Assembly (NCBI GenBank): GCA_012519425.1
Contig: JAAYQF010000026.1
Span: 1 to 64,000 of the forward strand
Reading direction: 5' to 3'
Length of the DNA: 64,000 nt
Origin: Bacteroidales bacterium
GTDB lineage: Bacteria > Bacteroidota > Bacteroidia > Bacteroidales > Paludibacteraceae
Shown here: piece after piece, positions 1-8,112 of the stretch
Layout of the letters: the number at the start of each line of letters is the position of its first letter
Numbering within the stretch: position 1 is the first letter of the stretch
Made by a program: the position numbers and the translations under genes
The notes under the pieces: generated by a model
Databases searched by the model: none
What the model was told of the DNA's origin: nothing
What the model saw: the letters and a program-made list of their open reading frames with translations, nothing else

Positions 1-355
1 AAATAAAATACACCGCCAGGACCAACAGCACAAATCCGATGATATGATTAGGTTTTATCTGTGACTGAAAAGCCACGTATGAAAAAACCATAAAAACCAC
101 AAGCGTAATAACTTCTTGCAAAACTTTGAGCTGCACCAACGAAAACGGTCCTCCGTTATTGATAAACCCTATTCTGTTTGCCGGAACCTGAAAGCAATAC
201 TCGAAAAAAGCAATGCCCCAACTAAAAACAATAATTCCAAACAACGACAGTTTGTTAAACCACGAATATTCCGCGAGTTTTAAATGTCCGTACCACGCAA
301 AAGTCATAAAAATATTGGAACAAATAAGCAATCCGATAGTAAGTAAAGCTTTCAT
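1..355 (-). CDS. DUF486 (DMT-like) small membrane protein, 3' end cut off
   Basis: The reading frame opens with ATG at 355 on the minus strand and is still open at base 1, so only the last few residues are missing. The start reads MKALLTIGLLICSNIFMTFA, followed by the motif FFEYCFQVPANRIG and then LKVLQEVITLVVF, which are hallmarks of the DUF486 family. Four hydrophobic segments are visible across about 118 residues, the usual size for this family. Members are inner-membrane proteins related to drug/metabolite transporters; their substrate is unknown. The Fic gene's stop codon lies only 3 bases upstream, so the two may be co-transcribed. The family call is firm; the function is not. Confidence 0.85.
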   Translation of the reverse strand, partial: MKALLTIGLLICSNIFMTFAWYGHLKLAEYSWFNKLSLFGIIVFSWGIAFFEYCFQVPANRIGFINNGGPFSLVQLKVLQEVITLVVFMVFSYVAFQSQIKPNHIIGFVLLVLAVYFI

Positions 356-358
356 ATT

Positions 359-1120
359 TTATTTCAAACAATTTGGAAGAATTTCCAAAAACTCCATACA
401 TTTATCATAATTCAGTTCGTAATAATTTACCCCCAAATGAATCGTCTCATAGTATTTTGCTTGATTATTTTTGTAATACTCTTCCGAAGGTATTTTCCAA
501 AAGTCATGACCTAATTTTTCTGCAATAAACCATTTTTCAATCAATCTGGCTGCTCTTCCATTTCCATCACTGAACGGATGTATATGTACAAATCGTAAAT
601 GAATCAAGGAAGCAAAATAAAAAACTTCAATTTCATTAAGATCTGATGAAAGTAATTCGTTTAAATCCTGAAAGAACAATTTCATTTCTCTCTCTACAAA
701 CTCAGGCTCGACTGCCAGGTAGGTTAAACCGGCTCTTCCAAAAACACCAACCTGTTCAACTCGATATTTCCCTCTTTTACTCCTTATCAAGAAGGTACTC
801 GAAAATATTTTATGACAATTCAACAGGTTTTCTTCATTGAGTGTATGGCTTTGTGCAAATTCATATGCCGCAATTAAGTCTTTTATTTCTTTAATTTCTT
901 TTCCCACTTTGAATTGTTTCTTATTCATTTCATAATTCATGTAGGAATTCAAATCAACACTGTTCCCTTCAATATTGGAAGAATAAACCGCAGAAGATTT
1001 AGTTAAATATTCAAAACCTCCACGGTTTTCCGAAAAGTCAAAATTTTTGATCAATTCAGAAATATCTTTCCCAATTGAATCAGTATAGTTGTCTAAATAT
1101 TTTCTTTCAGTTATTCTCAT
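359..1120 (-). CDS. Fic family protein (AMPylator-type)
   Basis: This 253-residue protein carries an intact Fic motif, HPFSDGNGRAAR, at residues 181-192, including the catalytic His and the phosphate-binding GNGR loop. An inhibitory-helix motif, SSNIEG (residues 47-52), matches the (S/T)xxxE(G/N) consensus and lies N-terminal to the Fic core. That places it among class II Fic enzymes, which restrain themselves until activated. Fic enzymes usually transfer AMP from ATP to a hydroxyl side chain of a target protein; the target here cannot be read from sequence. No antitoxin gene is beside it, as expected when inhibition is built in. The gene is AT-rich like the ATPase gene upstream, so the two may have been acquired together. 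Confidence 0.88.
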   Translation of the reverse strand: MRITERKYLDNYTDSIGKDISELIKNFDFSENRGGFEYLTKSSAVYSSNIEGNSVDLNSYMNYEMNKKQFKVGKEIKEIKDLIAAYEFAQSHTLNEENLLNCHKIFSSTFLIRSKRGKYRVEQVGVFGRAGLTYLAVEPEFVEREMKLFFQDLNELLSSDLNEIEVFYFASLIHLRFVHIHPFSDGNGRAARLIEKWFIAEKLGHDFWKIPSEEYYKNNQAKYYETIHLGVNYYELNYDKCMEFLEILPNCLK

Positions 1121-1179
1121 TTTTGTTTGTTCGCTTATTAGAAAAGCCTGTTAAATACAGGTCATTTTGACATATTTTT

Positions 1180-2382
1180 TCAATATAGAAAACCAAATAA
1201 CCAGAGTGGTATCTCGTTACGAAAACCAACAGTTATTCCATCAAGCACTAAAAAAGCATTATTTAAATCCTTGATTTGCTTTGTTGATTTGCTTTTACCG
1301 CCTATTTCAAAATAATATTTTCCATCAACGTAAAAATCTGTGTGTTCCGTATAAGTTACTTTGTGTTTTTGTTGTAACTGATTGAAGAAAAAAGTTTCTC
1401 GTAAATTGCCGATTTCAGGATTTTCTGCCGATAGTGCATAACTGTAATTGGTGTTTTGCAGATAAATTTTTTCAGGTTTAACCATTTGCCGCATACCGGT
1501 CGCTTTTTGTTTGAGCAACAAAACACAATGCGATTTTTCGAGCAGTTGCAGATAGTTCATCAAACTTACACGAGTAACATCCACCATTTGGCTCAATTGT
1601 GAAATATTGGGCGTGAAGGGAACCATTTCCGAAAGTATGTAAAACAGCTTTTTTATTCGGTTGATTGAGTAAAAGTCAATACTTTCTACATTTGGCAAAT
1701 CACTCTCTATCACTGTATTGAACGTCTGCAACACACGTTCGCCATAACCTGCAATATCTTCCTGATAATATGGATAATATCCGTATTTAAGGTATTTTTG
1801 AAAGGCAGGTAGAGCATTTATTTCTTTGTTGAGTCGCTGTGTGATAGAAACATGATTTTCAAGAATATCTTCCAGCGAAAACGATTGCTGTGAGTTTTTA
1901 AGTAATCCTTCATAAATAAGAAATTCCCGAAACGATAATCCAAACAGTTGATAATGTCTTACACGACGGCTCAAATCTGCATCAGCCTTAAATATCTGCA
2001 ACATAGAAGAACCTGTAAAAACAATTTTTAGTTTAGGATAATCATCGTATATATTTTTGATTTCCTGTGCCCAAGTGGGATATTTATGCACTTCATCAAG
2101 ATACAACTCTTGTCCGCCAAGTGAATGAAAATCATCGGCGAGAGCATACAGCTTATGGGTTGTGAAATAGATATTATCCAGACTTACAAAAAGTACATTT
2201 TCGGGATTAGTACCGTATTGCTCTTTTATGTGTTGCAAAAGCATGGTTGTTTTCCCCGTTCCCCGTGCACCTGTAATACCTATTAAACGGTTATTCCAAT
2301 CAATTTGACTTTTCAGATAACGTTCAAAACGCATATCTGTTTCTTCTAACTTACGATAAAAAGCTGAAAACAACTGTTTCAT
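1180..2382 (-). CDS. AAA_14/DUF4143-type ATP-binding protein
   Basis: The 400-residue protein has Walker A GARGTGKT at residues 38-45 and Walker B LYLDE at 93-97, followed by VHKYPTWAQEIKNIYD, which is typical of AAA_14 ATPases. The C-terminal half looks like the DUF4143 region: a winged-helix-like stretch around 260-290, then a nuclease-like domain with FYVDGKYYFEIGGKSKSTKQ. Such proteins are abundant accessory ATPases in Bacteroidota and their physiological role is unknown. A 60-base line counted by hand (1741-1800) has 19 G/C, against 28 in 4201-4260 inside mpl, which suggests transfer. The promoter and palindromes upstream suggest tight control. The family is clear, the function is not. 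Confidence 0.82.
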   Translation of the reverse strand: MKQLFSAFYRKLEETDMRFERYLKSQIDWNNRLIGITGARGTGKTTMLLQHIKEQYGTNPENVLFVSLDNIYFTTHKLYALADDFHSLGGQELYLDEVHKYPTWAQEIKNIYDDYPKLKIVFTGSSMLQIFKADADLSRRVRHYQLFGLSFREFLIYEGLLKNSQQSFSLEDILENHVSITQRLNKEINALPAFQKYLKYGYYPYYQEDIAGYGERVLQTFNTVIESDLPNVESIDFYSINRIKKLFYILSEMVPFTPNISQLSQMVDVTRVSLMNYLQLLEKSHCVLLLKQKATGMRQMVKPEKIYLQNTNYSYALSAENPEIGNLRETFFFNQLQQKHKVTYTEHTDFYVDGKYYFEIGGKSKSTKQIKDLNNAFLVLDGITVGFRNEIPLWLFGFLY

Positions 2383-2401
2383 GTCCTCGTATTATTTTTT
2401 G

Positions 2402-2434
2402 CAAAGATACAAAATGTATTTTAGAAAATACAAA
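2402..2434 (-). promoter_or_regulatory. Promoter of the AAA_14 ATPase gene
   Basis: Read on the minus strand this is TTTG (2434-2431), 21 bases, then TATCTTTG (2409-2402). That is an exact match to the Bacteroidota sigma-ABfr consensus (TTTG, 19-21 bases, TAnnTTTG). The start codon follows about 20 bases downstream at 2382. Confidence 0.75.
2415..2432. promoter_or_regulatory. Palindromic operator candidate inside the promoter spacer
   Basis: TGTATTTTAGAAAATACA has perfect 8-base arms around AG and lies almost wholly between the -33 and -7 boxes of the ATPase promoter. That is the position where a bound dimeric repressor would block RNA polymerase. The regulator is not identified. Confidence 0.55.
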
Positions 2435-2446
2435 TTATTGTTGATT

Positions 2447-2466
2447 TTGTATTCTCGAAAATACAA
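2447..2466. promoter_or_regulatory. Second palindrome of the same type, upstream of the -33 box
   Basis: TTGTATTCTCGAAAATACAA is a 20-base palindrome with one mismatched pair. Its arms match those of the palindrome at 2415-2432, and the two centres are about 33 bases apart (three helical turns). A repeated arm sequence and in-phase spacing are what paired operator sites show. Confidence 0.5.
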
Positions 2467-2728
2467 TTGTGGTTTGTTAAAACTTTAGATTTTTGGAGGT
2501 TTTGATAAAGGTACTATCTTTTTCTAATTGATTTGGTGTAGCTGTCCAGATATTTTCTTTTGATTGGTTTTATTATTTCTATTAGATGTTTGTTGACAAT
2601 TTTAAGATTTCACGGTGATGTGTAGTCGCAAGTATAACTGTTTTTCATAGCCTTTTCAGTTGAAGTTGGCTTTATAACTTTGTGTGGGAACAAAACATCC
2701 AAAACACAACCACGTTTTCATTCGTGTC
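2467..2728. other. Intergenic region without a recognised gene
   Basis: About 260 bases separate the palindromes from the end of the metallo-hydrolase gene. The tract is AT-rich with no convincing open frame, hairpin or RNA motif. It contains the TANNTTTG-like string TAACTTTG at 2676-2683 on the plus strand with no gene behind it. Confidence 0.5.
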
Positions 2729-3574
2729 CTACAAAAACTCCCCCAACATTCCCTGCCTCTCAACCTTATACTTTCCCTTGTTTTCCGCTACCGTGCAACA
2801 TTCATGAAATGCATCGTGCACCAACACCAAAACATGGTTATTGGCAATGGCTTCATCCATCACTGTTTTTTTGGCTTCCATGGCGGTAATGGGAAAGGTG
2901 TCGTAGGCCGAAACCCAGGCTAAGGGAACATTGGCTGTAACGGGAATAAGGTCTCCGACAAACACAAAAGTATTTTGAGGATGTTGGGCGTAAACCACCA
3001 ACTGACCGGGCGTGTGTCCACCAAATAATTTGACGGATACGCCTTCGCAGATAGCAGTCTCTTCAGCGACTAATTTCAAACGACCGGCTTCCAATACTGG
3101 TAACATATTCTCCGGAAAATAAGAATCCGCCTCCCTGACATTGGGGTTCAGGAAATTTTCCCATTGCGGTTTTCCTACCCAATAGATGGCATTGGGAAAG
3201 GTCAATTGCAGGTTTTTATTTTCATCGTAATGGGTACAATCGCCACAGTGATCAAAATGTAAATGCGTGAGTATCACATCGGTTATATCATGGCATGTCA
3301 AGCCGTAAGTCGGCAGCACTTCCTCAAATTCTATAATATCTTTGATGCCATAATACTTGAAATAATCCTTCTGTTTATGCCCGGCTCCCGTTTCAACCAA
3401 AATATTCTTATCCGTTGTTTTGATAAGCATACAGCGCATGGTCAGTTTACAGAAATTGTCCTCATCACAGGAATAACGCTTGCTCCACGCCCTTTTGGGT
3501 GCCACACCAAAGCAGGCGCCGCCATCCGCGTGAAAATGTCCGGCATCTATGGTGTATATCTCTTTTATTGCCAT
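2729..3574 (-). CDS. Metallo-beta-lactamase-fold hydrolase
   Basis: The 281-residue protein has the zinc motif HLHFDH at residues 104-109, a further His in GGHTPGQLV and a late His in VLVHDAFHECC, the ligand order of the metallo-beta-lactamase superfamily. The opening (YTIDAGHFHADGGACFGVAP) and general plan resemble the lactonase-like branch that includes AHL lactonases. No signal peptide is visible, so it should be cytoplasmic. The substrate cannot be inferred. It diverges from mpl across a 72-base gap that carries promoters for both directions. Confidence 0.82.
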   Translation of the reverse strand: MAIKEIYTIDAGHFHADGGACFGVAPKRAWSKRYSCDEDNFCKLTMRCMLIKTTDKNILVETGAGHKQKDYFKYYGIKDIIEFEEVLPTYGLTCHDITDVILTHLHFDHCGDCTHYDENKNLQLTFPNAIYWVGKPQWENFLNPNVREADSYFPENMLPVLEAGRLKLVAEETAICEGVSVKLFGGHTPGQLVVYAQHPQNTFVFVGDLIPVTANVPLAWVSAYDTFPITAMEAKKTVMDEAIANNHVLVLVHDAFHECCTVAENKGKYKVERQGMLGEFL

Positions 3575-3582
3575 TTTTTTAC

Positions 3583-3590
3583 TACTTTTG
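3583..3590 (+). promoter_or_regulatory. -7 box upstream of mpl
   Basis: TACTTTTG matches TAnnTTTG and lies 56 bases before the mpl start. No TTTG is seen at the expected distance upstream, so only the -7 half is supported. Confidence 0.35.
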
Positions 3591-3610
3591 CTTCTTCAAT
3601 TTTTAGTACG

Positions 3611-3641
3611 CAAAATTAAGTAAAAACTATATCCCGACCAA
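3611..3641 (-). promoter_or_regulatory. Promoter of the metallo-hydrolase gene
   Basis: On the minus strand TTG (3641-3639), 20 bases, then TAATTTTG (3618-3611) fits the Bacteroidota promoter consensus. The start codon at 3574 lies 36 bases downstream. Confidence 0.5.
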
Positions 3642-3646
3642 TTCAA

Positions 3647-5017
3647 ATGCATCATGTTCATTTCATAGCCATAGGTGGAGCAGCCATGCATAATCTGGCT
3701 ATTGCCATCAGTCAAAAAGAAAATTATCGCGTGACCGGCTCTGATGATGAAATTTTTGAACCTTCCTACAGCAGGTTGAAAGTTCACGGATTGTTACCCG
3801 AAAAGACAGGATGGTTTCCTGAGAAAATTCATCCGGGACTGGAAGCAGTGATCCTGGGCATGCATGCTAAAGCGGATAATCCCGAATTATTGCGCGCCAA
3901 AACATTAAATCTGAAAATTTATTCTTTTCCTGAATATTTATACGAACAGACCAAGGATAAAACCCGCATAGTGATAGGCGGCAGTCATGGTAAAACTACC
4001 ACTACCGCCATGATTTTATACGTGCTGAACAAGCTGAATATCGAGGTTGATTATATGGTAGGCGCACAAATCGAAGGCTTTGACAATATGGTTAAACTCT
4101 CTGCCAACACAAAAATTGCTGTGTTTGAAGGAGATGAATATTTAACCTCTCCCATCGATTTGCGTCCCAAATTTCATTTGTACAAGCCACATATCGCCAT
4201 CCTGACCGGCATCGCCTGGGATCACATCAATGTGTTTCCTACCTTTGAAAATTATGTGGAACAATTCAGCAAGTTTGTGGAAATCATCGAACCTAATGGG
4301 TGTTTGATTTATTTTTCCGGTGATGAAGAGTTGAAGAAAATCACCTCCACTTTAAGAAGTGATTTGGTACCTCTGCCCTATTCGACTCCTGAATATGAAA
4401 TTATAAATGGCACTACCTATATAAAAACCAAGCAGGGCTTAAAATCTTTGCAGATTTTCGGGGAGCATAACCTACAAAATTTGCAGGCTGCACGATTGGC
4501 TTGCGAACAAATAGGTGTCGGAGAAAATGAATTTTATGAAGCAATTGCCGATTTCAATGGAGCATCCAATCGTTTGCAAAAAATTGTGCAAACTTCTACT
4601 GCTGTTGCTTACAAAGACTTTGCACACTCACCATCCAAATTAAAAGCAACCGTACAGGCTGTCAAAGCGCAATACCCAAACAAAAAACTCGTTGCTTGTA
4701 TGGAGTTACACACCTTCAGCAGTTTGACGCATGCATTTTTAAAGGAATACAAAGGTAGTATGTTGAAAGCAGATGAAGCTTTTGTATATTTCAGTCCCAA
4801 GGTGATAGAGCACAAGAGATTACAGCCTATCGACCCACAAGATGTAAAAGAAGCTTTTGGCGGTAACAATCTGGAAGTTTATACGGATTCTGCGGCTTTA
4901 CAAAGTAAACTCAGAGGTTTGAATTATGACAACACGGCTCTGCTACTCATGACTTCCGGCAATTTTTCGGGAGTGAATTTGATTGAATTTGCCAGGGAAC
5001 TGTTAGGCTGCAATTAG
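3647..5017 (+). CDS. mpl: Mpl-type UDP-muramate:peptide ligase (Mur ligase family)
   Basis: The 456-residue protein opens with a Rossmann-like HVHFIAIGGAAMHNLA and carries the Mur-ligase ATP site GGSHGKTTTT at residues 111-120. The C-terminal half has the VAYKDFAHSPSK stretch, corresponding to the YAHHP-type motif of Mpl/MurC. Length and N-terminus fit Mpl better than MurC. Mpl joins recycled murein peptides to UDP-MurNAc, so the likely role is cell-wall recycling. Bacteroidota homologues are often labelled only peptidoglycan synthetase. The start at 3647 gives the expected N-terminus. A dCMP deaminase follows after 61 bases. Confidence 0.85.
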   Translation: MHHVHFIAIGGAAMHNLAIAISQKENYRVTGSDDEIFEPSYSRLKVHGLLPEKTGWFPEKIHPGLEAVILGMHAKADNPELLRAKTLNLKIYSFPEYLYEQTKDKTRIVIGGSHGKTTTTAMILYVLNKLNIEVDYMVGAQIEGFDNMVKLSANTKIAVFEGDEYLTSPIDLRPKFHLYKPHIAILTGIAWDHINVFPTFENYVEQFSKFVEIIEPNGCLIYFSGDEELKKITSTLRSDLVPLPYSTPEYEIINGTTYIKTKQGLKSLQIFGEHNLQNLQAARLACEQIGVGENEFYEAIADFNGASNRLQKIVQTSTAVAYKDFAHSPSKLKATVQAVKAQYPNKKLVACMELHTFSSLTHAFLKEYKGSMLKADEAFVYFSPKVIEHKRLQPIDPQDVKEAFGGNNLEVYTDSAALQSKLRGLNYDNTALLLMTSGNFSGVNLIEFARELLGCN

Positions 5018-5078
5018 AGTTTTGAAAAAATATCAGCATTGGTTAAGATGAACAATTAATGAAGTTTATAATTTTGAG

Positions 5079-5519
5079 ATGAACAGCAAGCAAAAATTAT
5101 TAGATCAGCGTTACATGCGCATGGCGCGTATTTGGGCGGAAAACTCATATTGTGAAAGGCGCAAAGTGGGTGCTTTATTGGTAAAGAATAAAATGATTAT
5201 TTCCGATGGGTACAATGGCACGCCCTCAGGATTCGAAAACAAATGTGAAGATGAAAACAATATGTCGAAACCTTATGTTTTACATGCTGAAGCCAATGCA
5301 ATCACCAAAGTCGCCCGTTCACACAACAGCAGTGAAGGAGCAACATTATACGTAACTGCCTCTCCCTGTATGGAATGCGCTAAACTGATCATCCAATCGG
5401 GGATCAAACGGGTAGTGTATGGAGAAGAATATAGAATTATGGATGGCGTTGAACTACTTGAAAGAGCCGGTATTGAAGTCGAATTGCTGCTGCTCGAAGA
5501 ATTACATCAGTCAAAATAA
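5079..5519 (+). CDS. Deoxycytidylate (dCMP) deaminase
   Basis: The 146-residue protein has the cytidine-deaminase zinc site: HAEANAI (His69, Glu71) and PCMEC (Cys97, Cys100). The N-terminal block with RRKVGALLV and DGYNGTPSG is characteristic of dCMP deaminases of the ComEB family. The enzyme turns dCMP into dUMP, feeding thymidylate synthesis. The stop codon is 8 bases before the S41 protease start, so the two genes are likely one transcript. Confidence 0.9.
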   Translation: MNSKQKLLDQRYMRMARIWAENSYCERRKVGALLVKNKMIISDGYNGTPSGFENKCEDENNMSKPYVLHAEANAITKVARSHNSSEGATLYVTASPCMECAKLIIQSGIKRVVYGEEYRIMDGVELLERAGIEVELLLLEELHQSK

Positions 5520-5527
5520 AGAAAAGA

Positions 5528-7147
5528 ATGAGAAAAAAGAATTATTCGTTGGTTGCCATCGTCTTGTTGGCATTAATAGCCGGTCTGATTTTAGGAAACC
5601 TGCTCGCATCAAGGGAAAAACGGAAATTTAATGACAATTTCGGCAATATCTTTAAGAGCATTCTCAAAACGGATAATAAGATTTCCGAGATATTGCGCCT
5701 TATCGATACTTACTATGTAGATACGGTTGACATCGACAATTTGACGGAAGAAATGGCTATTGAGCTGATTGCGCAATTAGATCCTCATTCGGTTTATATT
5801 CCGGCAGATGAACTGGAGTTGGTAAACAACGAATTAGAAGGAAGTTTTTCAGGAATTGGCGTGCAGTTTAATATACAAAACGACACCATCACCATTGTGT
5901 CGGTGATCAGTGGTGGTCCTTCGGAAAAAGTAGGTTTATTGGCAGGCGATCGAATCGTCATGGTAGATGATTCGGTATTTGTAGGAAAACACATCAACAA
6001 CGAAAAAGTCATGCGTCACCTCCGGGGTCCCATCAACACCAAAGTCAAATTGGGTATCAAACGCTATGGTACACCGGAAATGCTTGAATATACCGTTACA
6101 CGTGGACAAATACCTGTTAGCTCCATCGACATCAGTTATATGGTTACACCCCAAATCGGACTCATCAAGGTGAATAAATTCGGCGAAACTACTTATTCTG
6201 AATTTTTAGTTGCCATCGCCAAATTGAAAAATGAAGGTGCGTCAAAATTCATCATTGATTTAAGGGAAAACAGCGGCGGATATCTCGATCGCGCCATCTC
6301 CATGATCAATGAATTTCTTCCCGCCAATCAATTGATCGTTTATACCGAAGGAAGGTCATATCCTCGCTACGATGCACTGTCCAATGGAACAGGAAGTTGC
6401 ATCAACAATCCGGTGGTTGTCCTGATTGATGAGTTTTCAGCTTCAGCAAGCGAAATTTTCGCCGGCGCCATTCAGGACAACGACAGGGGAACCGTCATCG
6501 GCAGAAGATCCTTCGGAAAGGGTTTGGTACAACAGCAAAAGGAATTGTCGGACGGATCGGCTATCCGGTTGACAGTGGCAAAATATTACACTCCATCCGG
6601 AAGAAGCATTCAAAAGCCTTATCAAACCGGAGATGATGAAAATTATAATATGGATATATACAACCGTTTTTTGCATGGGGAGTTCTATACGCAAGACAGC
6701 ATACAACCAACTGACACTATAGCGTATAAAACCTTGAAAGGACGTACGGTTTATGGCGGTGGAGGTATTATGCCGGACATTTTCATTCCGCGCGACACAA
6801 CTGAATATACTCCTTATCTGAATCAGGTGATCAATTACAACCATTTGTATCAGTTTGCCTTTAAGTACACGGACAAAAACAGACAAAAATTAATTCTTTA
6901 CAAGAATTGGCAGACCTTAGAAGAATACCTCAATACTCAGAATTTATTGCGTGAGTTTGTTGTGTATGCTGAAAAAAATGGAGTTAAACCGGTTCAATCG
7001 GAGATTAAAAAATCAGGGAGTTTCATCAAGAGATATCTCAAAGCCTATATCTCGCGAAATATTCTCAGTGATGCAGGGTTCTACCCTATTTTGTTTCAGG
7101 ATGATCCGACTGTAAAAAGGGCAATCACAGAATTGGAAAAAGAATAG
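5528..7147 (+). CDS. S41-family C-terminal processing peptidase
   Basis: The 539-residue protein starts with a membrane-anchor or signal segment (about residues 5-25). A PDZ domain follows (about 90-180, GIGVQFN to GDRIVMVDDSVF), then the S41 catalytic core. The nucleophile region DEFSASASEIFAG (about 300-313) and the general-base lysine in RRSFGKGLVQ (about 327-336) are both present, so the enzyme should be active. Ctp proteases cleave near the C-terminus of envelope proteins in the periplasm. The gene follows dCMP deaminase at 8 bases with a purine-rich AAAGAAAAG before the start. It ends 8 bases from the convergent rnz stop. Confidence 0.9.
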   Translation: MRKKNYSLVAIVLLALIAGLILGNLLASREKRKFNDNFGNIFKSILKTDNKISEILRLIDTYYVDTVDIDNLTEEMAIELIAQLDPHSVYIPADELELVNNELEGSFSGIGVQFNIQNDTITIVSVISGGPSEKVGLLAGDRIVMVDDSVFVGKHINNEKVMRHLRGPINTKVKLGIKRYGTPEMLEYTVTRGQIPVSSIDISYMVTPQIGLIKVNKFGETTYSEFLVAIAKLKNEGASKFIIDLRENSGGYLDRAISMINEFLPANQLIVYTEGRSYPRYDALSNGTGSCINNPVVVLIDEFSASASEIFAGAIQDNDRGTVIGRRSFGKGLVQQQKELSDGSAIRLTVAKYYTPSGRSIQKPYQTGDDENYNMDIYNRFLHGEFYTQDSIQPTDTIAYKTLKGRTVYGGGGIMPDIFIPRDTTEYTPYLNQVINYNHLYQFAFKYTDKNRQKLILYKNWQTLEEYLNTQNLLREFVVYAEKNGVKPVQSEIKKSGSFIKRYLKAYISRNILSDAGFYPILFQDDPTVKRAITELEKE

Positions 7148-7155
7148 AAGTTGAT

Positions 7156-8067
7156 TTAGAACTCAATGACCTTCCCGTCTTCCGCCAAAATTGTGTTCTT
7201 GAATACGGCTTGGGCTTCTTTTAATACAACATGCTGATTGTTATAGCGCGCTGACAAATGCCCGATCACCAATTGTTTCACTTCGGCCAACCGAGCGATG
7301 GTTGCTGCCTGCTCCGCAGTTGAATGCATGGTTTTTTGCGCCCTCAAAGTTTCTGAACCGGCAAAAGTAGCTTCGTGATATAGTAAATCAACCTTGGAGA
7401 TGATGGGTACAATCTCTTCAGAATATGCTGTATCTGAACAATATGCATAGCTGATTGTTTCGTCCGGATCGGTGGTGAGCAAATGATTGGGTATGGTTTT
7501 TCCCTCTTCCGATATAAAATCAGCTCCTTTCTTAATGAGATTCCGTTGGGATATGGGAATTTGATAAAAGTCAATCATATCGCGGATGAGATGTCTGTCC
7601 TTAGGCTTTTCTTTAAACAAAAAGCCGCTGCAGGGAACCCGGTGTTTCAAAGGAATAGAATATACTTCCACAGAACGATCGGCATAAATCAGCTTATGTT
7701 GTGAAGTGTCGAATTCTTGAAAGCTGGCCTTGAAAGGGATGCCGTCACAAAAAAAATTCATTTGCTGTTCAAAAAGTTTTGTGATACCGAGCGGACCATG
7801 CACTTGTAATTCAGCAGTCCTGTTGAGTAAAGCAAAAGAAGAAATCAATCCCATCAAACCGAAGCAGTGATCTCCATGCAAATGAGAAATAAAAATATGA
7901 TTCAACCTCGTATTTTTCAATCCCATTTGTCGCATGCGTATCTGGGCTCCTTCTCCGCAATCTATCATGTATTGCTTGTTACGTAACTCCAGGATTTGGG
8001 CACTGGGAAAATTATAACGGGTGGGCAAAGCCGATCCCGCACCCAATATGGTCAATTTTGCAGACAT
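7156..8067 (-). CDS. rnz: Ribonuclease Z
   Basis: The 303-residue protein has the RNase Z zinc motif SHLHGDHCFGL (residues 61-71), an early MIDCGEGAQIRM block, and late SYCSDTAY and LVIGHLSARY motifs. This full-length arrangement belongs to tRNA 3'-processing endonucleases, which cut the 3' trailer from precursor tRNA. miaA lies just upstream on the same strand, so two tRNA-maturation genes sit side by side. Confidence 0.93.
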   Translation of the reverse strand: MSAKLTILGAGSALPTRYNFPSAQILELRNKQYMIDCGEGAQIRMRQMGLKNTRLNHIFISHLHGDHCFGLMGLISSFALLNRTAELQVHGPLGITKLFEQQMNFFCDGIPFKASFQEFDTSQHKLIYADRSVEVYSIPLKHRVPCSGFLFKEKPKDRHLIRDMIDFYQIPISQRNLIKKGADFISEEGKTIPNHLLTTDPDETISYAYCSDTAYSEEIVPIISKVDLLYHEATFAGSETLRAQKTMHSTAEQAATIARLAEVKQLVIGHLSARYNNQHVVLKEAQAVFKNTILAEDGKVIEF

Positions 8068-8112
8068 TGTATAAATTCTTAGCTATCGATTTAAAATTTT
8101 AGATCTTCACTG

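Noticed and set aside
2680-2923. Small plus-strand open frames overlapping the metallo-hydrolase gene
   Set aside because: They are antisense shadows of the hydrolase 3' end, rich in Pro and His from the reversed codons.
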